The position numbers and the translations under genes are program-made. Under the pieces are notes generated by a model that saw only the letters and a list, made by a program, of their open reading frames with translations, did no database searches and was not told the origin of the DNA. Shown here piece after piece: positions 16,859 to 28,400 of a stretch of DNA of 60,460 bases. Position 1 is the stretch's first letter. Every line of letters begins with the position of its first letter. The DNA is from Solirubrobacterales bacterium (lineage in GTDB: Bacteria > Actinomycetota > Thermoleophilia > Solirubrobacterales > 70-9), in the NCBI GenBank assembly GCA_021323175.1, contig JAJTCK010000004.1:1-60460 (forward strand). The letters run 5' to 3'.

Positions 16859-17651
16859 CGGGATCCCCCTCGATCTCAGGGTGTTCCGCCGGCCCCTCGC
16901 CGCCGGGCAGCAGGCCGATCAGCGCCCCGGCGCTCGCGACGATCACGGGCACGCCCGCCGGCGCAAGCGGGGTCAGCGCCAGACCGATGCCCGCGCCCAG
17001 GGCCGCGGCCGCCACGGCCCGGCGCCCGGAGCGCAGCTCTCCGTTGACCAGCAGGAACAGGAAGAAGGCCGGGAACAGGGCGTCCAGGCCGTAGTCGGCG
17101 GGGTCGCCGATCGCGCCGCCCGCCAGGACCCCGGCCGCCGTGCCCAGCACCCAGGCGGGGTACTGGGGCAGCGTCGCGCCCAGCATGAAGTCGGGGTCGA
17201 ACCGCCCGCCACCCCGGTTGGCCATGGCCCAGGAAGCGTCGACCATCGCCTGCCCGTACGCCCCTCGCTTCAGCGCGTCGCCGCGCAGGGACGGCGCCAG
17301 CGCGATTCCCATGGGGACGTACCTGAGGTTCAGCAGGATCGCCGCCGTGACCGCGGCGGTGATGCTCCCCCCGGCGCCCAGCACCGCGTTCGCCGCGAAC
17401 TGGGCGGATCCGGCGAAGACGAATACGGACATCACCACGGACGCCGCGGAGCCGATCACGGGCTCGGCGAGCACGCCGAAGGAGACACCCACGATCGCGA
17501 CGGCCACCGCCACGGGCGCACCTGCGCGCGCCCCCTCGCGGATCGCGCGGCGCCGCTCCTCCGGCGTGCGTGTCGCGTGGTCTCTGCGTGCTCGAGCGGG
17601 CAAGGGTCGGCGGAATCTAGGCTCGCGCCGCGGCGCGGGCCAGTCACACAA
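16851..17651 (-). CDS. azlC: AzlC-type branched-chain amino acid exporter large subunit
   Basis: Up to 266 residues from a TTG at 17651 that has GGGGGAAG just upstream. The recognisable family region starts near residue 38 (AIREGARAGAPVAVAVAIVG) and contains the AzlC hallmark F-A-G-S-A-Q-F-A-A followed by N-L-R-Y-V-P-M-G. About six membrane segments are seen. The N-terminal 35 residues are basic and not conserved, so a downstream start, for example a TTG within them, is possible. It forms the exporter with the overlapping AzlD. Confidence 0.88.
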   Translation of the reverse strand: MCDWPAPRREPRFRRPLPARARRDHATRTPEERRRAIREGARAGAPVAVAVAIVGVSFGVLAEPVIGSAASVVMSVFVFAGSAQFAANAVLGAGGSITAAVTAAILLNLRYVPMGIALAPSLRGDALKRGAYGQAMVDASWAMANRGGGRFDPDFMLGATLPQYPAWVLGTAAGVLAGGAIGDPADYGLDALFPAFFLFLLVNGELRSGRRAVAAAALGAGIGLALTPLAPAGVPVIVASAGALIGLLPGGEGPAEHPEIEGDPVG

Positions 17652-17744
17652 ACTTCCCCCTGGTGATACAAGTCGAGTGAGTCGAGGCGGCGAGCGGGCA
17701 ACAGCCGAGCGGCGTCACCACCCAAAAGATCCCTGCCGAGGCCT

Positions 17745-17754
17745 CCTGATCAGG
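17745..17754. repeat. Perfect palindrome downstream of the NlpC/P60 gene
   Basis: CCTGATCAGG sits in the 138-base gap between the NlpC/P60 and azlC genes, within GGCCTCCTGATCAGGCCC. It can fold as a short stem and is followed on the minus strand by GATCTTTT, so it may be a weak terminator for NlpC/P60 or an operator for azlCD. Nothing else is seen in this gap. Confidence 0.3.
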
Positions 17755-17789
17755 CCCGCAAAGCTTAGAGATGAGGAGCCGAGAAGGGT

Positions 17790-18368
17790 CTAGTAAGCGG
17801 GCGCATGGCGCGCGACGTAGCCCTTGGGCGAGCGCTTGGTGGAGCGCCAGCGGGGGCCGCTTCCGCGGTTCACGGGCTCGCCGACCGCCGAGGTGTCCCA
17901 GCGGAGCCCGGCGACCACCGCGTAGGTGTGGCCGGCGTTCGCGTAGACGGTGATCCAGGAGCCCTTGCCCGCCTCGCCCCACTTCATCAAGGAGCCTGAG
18001 GGGAGGGGAGACTCCAGGACGCCGGCCGCCCTCAGCACGAAGCTGACCGCGCCCGAGCAGTCATAGCCCTTCGACTTGAAGCTCTTGTGGCCCCCTCCGT
18101 ACACATAGGGCTTCTTGCGGATCCGGTTGCCGGCCGCAATCACACGTTTGACCGCCTCGGGAGCGTCGGCCGGTGCGACCGCCTTGCCGCTTTTCAGCAG
18201 CTTCGCCTTGGCGCCTGGAACCGTCTCGGTCGGAACGGTGGTATCGCTCCCCGGCGCGCTCGTGCCACCGCTCTGCGCGCCTGCCGGGCTGGCCGCGAGT
18301 GCCGCGATCGAGAACGCAAGAACGGCGATGGTCGCAAGCCGCCGGCTGATGGTCGATGTCGAGCGCAA
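17790..18368 (-). CDS. Secreted NlpC/P60-family cell-wall hydrolase
   Basis: The protein has 192 residues from a TTG at 18368, which has AAGGGG six bases upstream. A Sec signal peptide (SRRLATIAVLAFSIAALAAS, then PAGAQ) is followed by a Ser/Thr/Pro linker and a compact NlpC/P60 domain with catalytic Cys104 (GYDCSGAVSF) and His147 (AGHTYAV). Such enzymes cut peptide stems of peptidoglycan outside the membrane. A c-di-AMP riboswitch covers the leader, and its closing stem contains the ribosome-binding site, so expression should respond to c-di-AMP, as known for actinobacterial cell-wall hydrolases. Confidence 0.92.
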   Translation of the reverse strand: MRSTSTISRRLATIAVLAFSIAALAASPAGAQSGGTSAPGSDTTVPTETVPGAKAKLLKSGKAVAPADAPEAVKRVIAAGNRIRKKPYVYGGGHKSFKSKGYDCSGAVSFVLRAAGVLESPLPSGSLMKWGEAGKGSWITVYANAGHTYAVVAGLRWDTSAVGEPVNRGSGPRWRSTKRSPKGYVARHAPAY

Positions 18369-18374
18369 TGCGTT

Positions 18375-18505
18375 CCCCTTCGTGGGCCTACGGGGTTAGC
18401 TGTCGGGCTGGCGCTAAAGGAGCCTGCGCTCCCACATGTGTGGGTTCGCCCCAAAACTCGGTTCCCCCGCTCCCGCACCTCTCTCGGGCGGGACTCGGCG
18501 TAACT
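18375..18505 (-). ncRNA. c-di-AMP riboswitch (ydaO-yuaA class) controlling the NlpC/P60 gene
   Basis: Read on the minus strand, the leader contains in order GCCGAGTCCCG, GCGGGAGCGGGGGAACC, TTTTGGGGCGAACCC, and GCCCGACAGCTAACCCCGTA followed by GGCCCACGAAGGGG. These are the conserved blocks of the ydaO-yuaA motif, which binds two c-di-AMP molecules. The last AAGGGG is also the Shine-Dalgarno of the TTG start, giving a direct route to translational shut-off. The outer limits are approximate. Confidence 0.9.
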
Positions 18506-18601
18506 GGCGCGGGACCTTAACAGAGATGCAAGAAGCCTTGCGGGGGCCGCGCTCGTTCGCCCCCGAAGCTTCCGCAAGCGGCTGATACGTTGGCCCGCGC
18601 G

Positions 18602-19408
18602 ATGGATCTCGAGGGGAAGCGGGTCCTGCTCAGCGGCGCCACCGGGGGTCTGGGCAGGGCAATCGCGGCCGAGATGGCCGACCAGGGGGCCATGCTCCTG
18701 CTCAGCTCGCGCAAGGAGGAGGAGCTGCGCGGGCTTGCGAGCTCTCTGGCCGGGGGTGCCCCCCGGCACGAGGTGATCGTCTCCGATCTTGCGCAGGACG
18801 GCGCGGCATCCGAGCTCGTGCGCGAGGCGGGGGACGTTGACGTGCTGATCGCAAACGCGGCGCTGCCCGGCACGGGGCGCCTGGAGTCGTTCTCGGAACA
18901 GGAGGTGGTCCGCGCACTGCGCGTCAACCTGGAGGCGCCGATCATGATGGCTCGCGAGCTCGTGCCCGCGTTCGCGAACAAGGGCGCAGGGCATGTCGTC
19001 CTCATCGCCTCCCTCGCCGGCAAGGTCGGCTCGCCCCGCTCCTCCATTTACAACGCCACCAAATTCGGGCTTCGTGGCTTCGCCTTCGCCTTGCGCGAGG
19101 ACCTGCACCCCTACGGGGCCGGGGTGTCCATCGTCTCACCCGGCTTCGTGCGGGAGGCGGGCATGTTCCACGACGCCAAGTCCGCCGCTCCGCCGGGCCT
19201 TGGGACGACCACGCCTCGCAAGGTCGCCAGGGCAGTCTCCCGGGCGATTCGCCGCAACCGCCTGGAGATCACGGTGGCGCCCCGGCGCCAGCGCTTCATC
19301 AGCGAGGTCGGCTACCGGCATCCGCGCCTGGCCTCGCGCATCCAGCGGGGCGGCGGGGCCGACCGGGTCGCCGAGAAGCTCGCTGCCGGCCAGTCAGCCA
19401 AGCGTTAG
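18602..19408 (+). CDS. SDR-family NAD(P)-dependent oxidoreductase
   Basis: The protein has 268 residues from the ATG at 18602; a TTG at 18590 is an alternative. It has the nucleotide-binding motif GATGGLGRAIA, a variant N-A-A of the NNAG motif (VLIANAALPG), catalytic Ser in LIASLAGKVG and the Y-x-x-x-K pair in SSIYNATKFGLRGF. It is a classical short-chain dehydrogenase/reductase of unknown substrate. It is divergent from the riboswitch-controlled NlpC/P60 gene. A TACGTT box lies ten bases before the ATG. Confidence 0.9.
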   Translation: MDLEGKRVLLSGATGGLGRAIAAEMADQGAMLLLSSRKEEELRGLASSLAGGAPRHEVIVSDLAQDGAASELVREAGDVDVLIANAALPGTGRLESFSEQEVVRALRVNLEAPIMMARELVPAFANKGAGHVVLIASLAGKVGSPRSSIYNATKFGLRGFAFALREDLHPYGAGVSIVSPGFVREAGMFHDAKSAAPPGLGTTTPRKVARAVSRAIRRNRLEITVAPRRQRFISEVGYRHPRLASRIQRGGGADRVAEKLAAGQSAKR

Positions 19409-19496
19409 CGATAGTCTCCGCGGCGCCGCGCGGCCCGGCGGGTGCCGAGACTCCGGGGCGCCCGATGGGTTGTCAACAGAGGCAATGGAGAGGTCG

Positions 19497-21734
19497 ATGC
19501 GGAGAATCGTCGTGCTTGCCGTGGTACTCGGTGCGCTGGGGCTTGCCCCGAGTGCCGATGCCGCGATCCCGAGCGTGTTCGGCGGCGCCCTCGCCTGCAG
19601 CGAGGACACGGACGGTGTGCGCGAGTGCGGCACCGGGACCAGCAACACGACGACCCGCAGCACCGTCCCGACCTGGGACGGCGTGCCGATCGACATCAAC
19701 GTCGCCCTTCCTCCGGAGCCGGACTCCGGGCCCGATGGCGACTTCCCCCTGATCATCTGGGGCCACGGCTACGGCGGATTCAAGTTCAACTTCAACGCGA
19801 TGCGGCGCTTCACCGACCGCGGCTACGCGGTGTTCAGCATGACGACGCGCGGGTTCCGCGAGTCCTGCGGTTCAGCCGAGTCAAGGACGGCAGGGGGCGC
19901 CGCGTGCGACGACGGCTACGTGCGCCTGATGGACACCCGCTTCGAGGTGCGCGACGCGCAGGAGTTCGCCGGCCGGCTGGCCGACGAGGAGCTGATCGAT
20001 CCGCAGCGGATCGGCGCGCTCGGCGGATCCTACGGCGGCGGCCTCGCCATGGCGCTCGGCGCCCTGAACGACCGCAAGATGATGCCGGACGGCTCCCTTC
20101 AGGCATGGACCAGTCCGGCGGACGGGGACGCGATGCGGATCGCCGGCGCCGCCCCGAACATCCCTTGGACGGACCTCGTCAACTCGCTGGCTCCGAACGG
20201 CGCCACTCTCGACTACATCGCCGACGCCCCCTACACGCGGGGCCGCTTCGGGGTGATGAAGAACTCGCTGACCACCGGCCTCTATCTCTCCGGTCAGCTC
20301 GCGCCCGGCTACTACGTGACGCCGGGGGGCGATCCGGACGCTGACCTGACGACATGGTTCGGGCGCCTGAACGCCGGGGAGCCCTACGACGGCGACCCGC
20401 TGGTGGCGGACGCGGTGGGGGAGCTGACCGCGCACCATTCCTCCTACTACATCGCCGACTCGACGCCGCCGACCCCGATGCTGATCTCGAGCGGCTTCAC
20501 CGATGACCTGTTTCCGGCCGACGAGGCGCTGCGCTTCTACAACCGCACCCGCACCGAGCATCCGGGAACCCCGATCTCGCTTTTCTTCGGTGACTTCGGG
20601 CATCCGCGGGCGGCCAACAAGGCGGCCGACGCGACGCGGCTGCGGGACCGCGAGAACGCCTGGCTCGACTTCTACGTCGAAGGCTCCGGCGGCGCCCCCT
20701 TCCAGGGGGTCGAGGCCATGACGCAGACCTGTCCCGGCACCGCTCCCTCCGGCGGGCCCGTCAGCTCGGGCAGCTGGGCCACACTGGCGCCGGGCGAGAT
20801 CCGCTACTCGAGCGCCGATGCGAAGACGCTCTCGCCGGGATCGGGGAGCCTCGCCATCGGTGAGGCGTTCGACCCCGTCGATTCCGGCGGCAACCCATGC
20901 CGCACCGCACCGGGCGCCGACCAGCAGGGCGTTGCGACGTACCGCCTGCCCCAGGTCGATTCCCCCATCACGCTGATGGGCGCAGCGACGGTCATCGCCA
21001 GCATCAACTCGCCCGCCGCCAACTCGCAGGTCGCAGCCAGGCTCCTGGACGTCGCCCCGAACGGGACCGAGACCCTGGTGAACAGGGCGCTGCTGCGCCC
21101 GCCCGTGGGCTCCTCCAAGCAGGTCTTCCAGCTCCACCCCAACGGATGGGAGTTCGCCGCGGGCCACGCGCCGAAGCTGGAGCTCCTGCCGCGTGACAGT
21201 GGGACCTCGGCTCTGTCCACCTATGCCCGCCCGTCCGATGGGCAGGGCGCTGTCACGGTCGCCGACCTCCAGCTGCGCCTGCCGGTGCTGCAGAAGCCCG
21301 GTTACGAGGGCGGCTACGTCAAAGCACCGGCGCCGAAGGTGCTGCCGGCCGGCACCCGGCTCGCGAAGGACTTCGCGGACCTGAAGCCGCAGAACGCCCG
21401 CCTGCTGAAGCGACCCGTCACGGTCGGCGGCAGGCGCAGCGGCGCCCGAATCGACTCCCCCGACGATTGGCGAGCCTGCCACGCGAACGTGCGGGTGTTC
21501 GGAAAGGTCGCCGGAGCGTCGGCGAAGGGCAAGCGCAGGCTGCTGGCGAACGGCAAGGCCAAGCTCGCCGGAGGCAAGCGCGGCGTCGTGAAGCTCAAGC
21601 TGACCAAGAACGGAAGGAAGGCCCTCAGGAGCAAGCGCCGCGCCAAGGTCCAGGTCGTGCTGAAGACCCGTGAGCAGGTCGGCAAGGTGACCGCGAAGCG
21701 CGTGCTGAAGAAGAAGGCGATGAAGCGCCGGTAG
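19497..21734 (+). CDS. Secreted CocE/NonD-type (S15 peptidase-like) alpha/beta hydrolase with basic C-terminal tail
   Basis: The protein has 745 residues from the ATG at 19497, with GGAG six bases upstream; an ATG four codons earlier has a badly placed site. The signal peptide is [20 protein letters not shown]. The hydrolase domain has an oxyanion region ([10 protein letters not shown]), nucleophile Ser178 in G-G-S-Y-G-G, and a jelly-roll domain from about residue 470, as in X-Pro dipeptidyl-peptidase/CocE proteins. The last 90 residues are Lys/Arg-rich ([20 protein letters not shown]), a tail type common on surface proteins of this lineage and possibly wall-binding. The substrate, ester or peptide, is unknown. 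Confidence 0.85.
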   Translation: MRRIVVLAVVLGALGLAPSADAAIPSVFGGALACSEDTDGVRECGTGTSNTTTRSTVPTWDGVPIDINVALPPEPDSGPDGDFPLIIWGHGYGGFKFNFNAMRRFTDRGYAVFSMTTRGFRESCGSAESRTAGGAACDDGYVRLMDTRFEVRDAQEFAGRLADEELIDPQRIGALGGSYGGGLAMALGALNDRKMMPDGSLQAWTSPADGDAMRIAGAAPNIPWTDLVNSLAPNGATLDYIADAPYTRGRFGVMKNSLTTGLYLSGQLAPGYYVTPGGDPDADLTTWFGRLNAGEPYDGDPLVADAVGELTAHHSSYYIADSTPPTPMLISSGFTDDLFPADEALRFYNRTRTEHPGTPISLFFGDFGHPRAANKAADATRLRDRENAWLDFYVEGSGGAPFQGVEAMTQTCPGTAPSGGPVSSGSWATLAPGEIRYSSADAKTLSPGSGSLAIGEAFDPVDSGGNPCRTAPGADQQGVATYRLPQVDSPITLMGAATVIASINSPAANSQVAARLLDVAPNGTETLVNRALLRPPVGSSKQVFQLHPNGWEFAAGHAPKLELLPRDSGTSALSTYARPSDGQGAVTVADLQLRLPVLQKPGYEGGYVKAPAPKVLPAGTRLAKDFADLKPQNARLLKRPVTVGGRRSGARIDSPDDWRACHANVRVFGKVAGASAKGKRRLLANGKAKLAGGKRGVVKLKLTKNGRKALRSKRRAKVQVVLKTREQVGKVTAKRVLKKKAMKRR

Positions 21735-21759
21735 GCCACCTCGTCGCGGGAGCTCTCAC

Positions 21760-24609
<2,850 letters not shown>

Positions 24610-24673
24610 CCGCGGGCAGCTGAAGCGCCTATCCCGGCGCTCCCCTTGTGGTCGGGCGGTCAAGTGAAGTAAT

Positions 24674-24724
24674 GGCGTGGCGGGGCCGCGGGAGGCAGGG
24701 GGTCCACGCGGCCCGCGCCACGCC
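24674..24724. terminator. Long GC hairpin downstream of aconitase
   Basis: GGCGTGGCGGGGCCGCG (24674-24690) pairs with 24707-24724 with a single bulge across a 16-base loop. It lies in the 217-base gap between the convergent acnA and DUF3817 genes. It has no T-run, but the stem is very stable, so it probably ends transcription in one or both directions. Confidence 0.5.
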
Positions 24725-24760
24725 TGCGCGTCGGTAGCCAGGGAGGGATTTCCGACGCGA

Positions 24761-24793
24761 TCGACCCCGGAGGCGGGACTGGCCCGGGGTCGA
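24761..24793. terminator. Second GC hairpin in the acnA/DUF3817 convergent gap
   Basis: TCGACCCCGG (24761-24770) and CCGGGGTCGA (24784-24793) form a perfect ten-base stem with a 13-base loop. It is probably a terminator for the gene approaching from either side. Confidence 0.45.
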
Positions 24794-24826
24794 GCCTATG
24801 AGTGTGTCAGTTCCCCGCGCAGGCGA

Positions 24827-25255
24827 TTATCCACTCTTTCGGAGCGTCGTGTCAATACCCGTGACCGGTGAGGGTTCCCCTGGGGGCTCCTGCGCCTCCT
24901 CGGCCCCCTCCGGCGCCGCGGCTACGCCCCAGCCGCGGCGCTCGATCAGCTCGATGCCGATCACGCTGCCCACCGGCCCGGCGGGCGTGAGCGTCGCCGC
25001 GAATAGCGGCCAGGGCGCCTCACGGCGCAGGAGCGCGTACACGATCAGGAGGCAGAGCGCGATGTAGCCCAGGCCGTGTGCCATGCCGAAGATGAACGTC
25101 TCGTGCTCGAACCCCGGGGCGAGCCAGAAGAAGAGCAGCGCTGAGAAGAGGCCGAGCTCGATCCACGAAGCTGCCTTGACCACCCCGAAGATGCGGCCTG
25201 GGACCGGCCGTCGTAGTGGGCTCGCCGAAGGGGGACCAGGGGCCGGTTCGGACAC
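24827..25255 (-). CDS. DUF3817 domain integral membrane protein
   Basis: The protein has 142 residues from the GTG at 25255, which has a TACCGT box six bases upstream and so looks leaderless; a TTG at 25279 is the longer alternative. The core is the DUF3817 pattern: a helix with V-K-A-A-S-W-I-E-L-G-L-F, a G-M-A-H-G-L-G-Y-I-A helix and a third hydrophobic segment. The family is common in Actinobacteria, is predicted to be in the membrane and has no established function. The C-terminal 35 residues are Pro/Glu-rich and not conserved. Confidence 0.8.
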   Translation of the reverse strand: MSEPAPGPPSASPLRRPVPGRIFGVVKAASWIELGLFSALLFFWLAPGFEHETFIFGMAHGLGYIALCLLIVYALLRREAPWPLFAATLTPAGPVGSVIGIELIERRGWGVAAAPEGAEEAQEPPGEPSPVTGIDTTLRKSG

Positions 25256-25364
25256 CAGGTCACGGTAGCGGCCCCACAACGCCCGTCTCCCGATCCCGGG
25301 TTGCGCCCCGTGTCGAGCGATCCGCTGCTGCCCTCGTTGCGGCCACTCACTCTCCGTGGCCGTG

Positions 25365-25430
25365 ATCAGGCGGGTCGCGTTCTTGGGGCCTGCCTAGCGA
25401 TCGCCACAGGCCGCAGCGATCGCGCCTGAT
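25365..25430. repeat. Nested inverted and direct repeats between the oxoglutarate dehydrogenase and DUF3817 genes
   Basis: ATCAGGCG (25365-25372) and CGCCTGAT (25423-25430) are perfect inverted arms. Inside are GGCCTG (25387-25392) with CAGGCC (25407-25412), and two copies of AGCGATCGC (25396-25404 and 25415-25423), each containing the self-complementary GCGATCGC. It may be the 3' end structure of the upstream gene or an operator for the DUF3817 gene. The rest of this 205-base gap shows nothing clear. Confidence 0.45.
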
Positions 25431-25460
25431 GGCGAAGCCGGCGACCCGGCGCCGCAAGGT

Positions 25461-28400
25461 CTATGCCGGATCGGCCTCGCCGAGCAGGGCGGTGAGGACG
25501 ATCCGCTCCTGTTCGCGGCTGTGGGCGACGGCGTAACCCTCGCCGGGGCTGGCGCGAGGAGGCCGCCCCACGTAGCCGAGCTCGACGCCCTCCGGCAGCA
25601 GCTCGGGCATGCGTCGCTGCATCACTGACCAGGCGCCCATGTTCCGGGGCTCCTCCTGGGTCCAGACGATCTCCTTCAGGTTCGGGTAGCTGGAGATCAG
25701 CCGGACGATCTGCTCCTTCGCGAACGGGTAGAGCAGCTCGACACGGGCCACGGCGACCCGCTCCGTCTCCTCGCGCTTGGGAGCGGCGTCGATGTCGTAG
25801 TAGATCTTGCCGCTGCACAGGACCAGGCGCTCGACCTTCTCCTTGCGATCGACGGCCTTGGAGTCGTCCATGACGAACTCGAAGGAGCCCGAGGTGAGCT
25901 CCTTCAGCGTCGAGGTCGCCCGTGGCAGGCGCAGGAGGCCCTTGGGCGTGAACACGACCAGGGGTCTGGCCTTGGCGATTCGCGCCTGGCGGCGCAGCAG
26001 GTGGAAGTACTGGGCCGCAGTCGTCGGGTTGGCGATCCGGATGTTGCCCTCGGCCGCGAGCTGGATGAAGCGCTCGATGCGGGCGCTCGAGTGCTCGGGA
26101 CCGGCGCCCTCGTACCCGTGCGGCAGCAGCAGCGTCAGGCGGCTCATCTGTCCCCATTTCGCTTCGCCCGAGACGATGAAGCTGTCGACGATCACCTGCG
26201 CGGAGTTGCCGAAGTCTCCGAACTGCGCCTCCCACAGGACCAGGCTCTCCGGCGAGGCTGCGGAGTAGCCGTACTCGAAGCCTAGGCAGGCGGTCTCGGA
26301 CAGCGGGCTGTTGTGGAGCTCGAACGGCGCCTGGGCCTCGGGCAGGTTCTGGATCGGCGCGTAAGGCAGGCCGGTCTTCTCGTCGTGGAGGACCAGGTGC
26401 CGATGCGAGAACGTGCCGCGCTCGGTGTCCTGGCCGGTCAGCCGTACGTGCACGCCCTCGGTCAGCAGCGAGGCGAGCGCCAGGGACTCGGCGTGGCCGA
26501 ACTCGATACCGCCCTCGGTCAGCGCGGAGATCCGCTTCTCCAGCGGCTTGCGCAGCTTGCGATGGATCGTGAAGCTGTCGGGGACCCTGATCAGCTCTTC
26601 GTTCAGCTTCTTGACGGTCGCCTCGTCCACCGCCGTCTCGACCTTTGGGCTGCGCGTTCGGTCGAGCTCGCCCGTGCCGGTCGCGGTCGGGTCCTCGAAC
26701 TCGCCGGCCTCGATCTTCTGGCGCAGCTCCTCGTGCGTCCGCTTCAGGGCGGCCTGGCGCTCCTCGCGCCGCCGCTCCACCTCCTCGGCCGTTGCGACCC
26801 CCTCCTTGACCAGGGATTCGGCGTAGAGCTGGGAGACCGGGGGGTGCTCCTTGATCTTTGCGGCCATCAGCGGCTGCGTATAGGCGGGCTCGTCCGTCTC
26901 GTTGTGTCCGAAGCGGCGGTAGCCGATCAGGTCGATGACGACGTCGCGGCCCCATCGCTCCCGGTAGGCCATCGCCAGGCGGATCGCTGCCAGGCACGCC
27001 TCGGGGTCGTCGGCGTTCACATGGACGATCGGGACGTTGAAGCCCTTCGCCATGTCGGCCGCGTACGGTGTGGACCGGGCCTCTTGGGGCTCGGTCGTGA
27101 AGCCGATCTGGTTGTTCTGGATGATGTGGATTGTGCCGCCGGTCGCGTAGCCGGTCAGCGACTGGAGGTTTAGCGTCTCCGCCACGACCCCCTGCGCGGG
27201 GAAGGCGGCGTCCCCGTGCAGCAGCACCGGGACCGCGACCATCGGATCGTGCTCGATGACGGCGCCCGTGCGCCTGGTCTGAGCGGCCCGTGCCGCTCCG
27301 GTCACGACGGGGTCCACGAACTCCAGGTGGCTCGGGTTCGGGTACAGGCGGACGTCGATCTCGGCGCCGTCCCGGGTCTTGAAGGCTCCATGGTGGCCGT
27401 AGTGGTACTTGACGTCGCCTGTGCCGCCGGACGGGATGGCGGCGACGGCCTTGACTGCCTCGATCGCCTTCGCGCCCTCGAACTCCGCCAGCAGCGAGGC
27501 CGGCGGACGCCCCAGGCTGTGGGCCAGGACGCTCAGGCGGCCGCGGTGGGCCATCCCGATCACGACCTCCCGCGCACCCTCGGTATTGGCCATCTCGAAC
27601 ACCTCGTCGAGCATCGGCACGACGGTGTCCAGACCCTCGATCGAGAACATCTTCTGGCCCAGGTAGGCCTTCTCCACGTAGCGCTCGAAGCCGAAGACGT
27701 CGATCAGCCGGTCGAGCAGCGCGTGCTTCTCATCGGGCTCGAGCGGCTTGCGGTGCCACCCCGTCTCGATCATGTCCCGCAGCCACATGCGCTGCTGATG
27801 GCTCGAGAGGTGCTCGATCTGGTAGGCGATGGTGCCGCAGTACGCGTCGCGCATCCGGGGCAGCGCGTCCAGCAGGGTCTCGCCCTCGACCCCGATGCGC
27901 AGGATCTCGGCGGGGATCTGGGCCATCAGCTCGGGCGTCAAGTTGAGCGTCTCGGGTTGGATCGCGGGATCGCCCTTCGGCTCGGAGCCGAGCGGGTCCA
28001 GCTTCGCCGCGAGGTGGCCGTGGGTGCGATATGCCTTCAGCAGCGAGGTAGCGGCCTGGACCGCCTGCAGCAGCTCCCTGTCGGGCTTGGCGGCGCCCGG
28101 GGGCGAGGTGGTGGCCGTAGCGAGTGGCGCAGCCGACGCGGCGGCCGGTTGCGCCGCGGGCAGCACGTCCTCGCTGACGCCGAGATCCCTCGCAACCGAC
28201 TCGTAGAACTCGTCCTCGCCCTGGAGCAATTCCTCGATTCGCCTCAAAAACGACCCGGACTCCGCCCCCTGGATGATCCTGTGGTCATAGGTGGAGGTGG
28301 TCGTCATCACCTTGGAGATGCCGAGCGCCTTCACCTTCTCGGCGGGGGCGTGGGCCCATGCGACCGGGTAGGCCAGCGAGCCGCAGGCGACGATGGTTCC

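Noticed and set aside
24610-24826. Possible small gene in the gap after aconitase
   Set aside because: Open frames there are Arg-rich, have no ribosome site and overlap the two strong hairpins.
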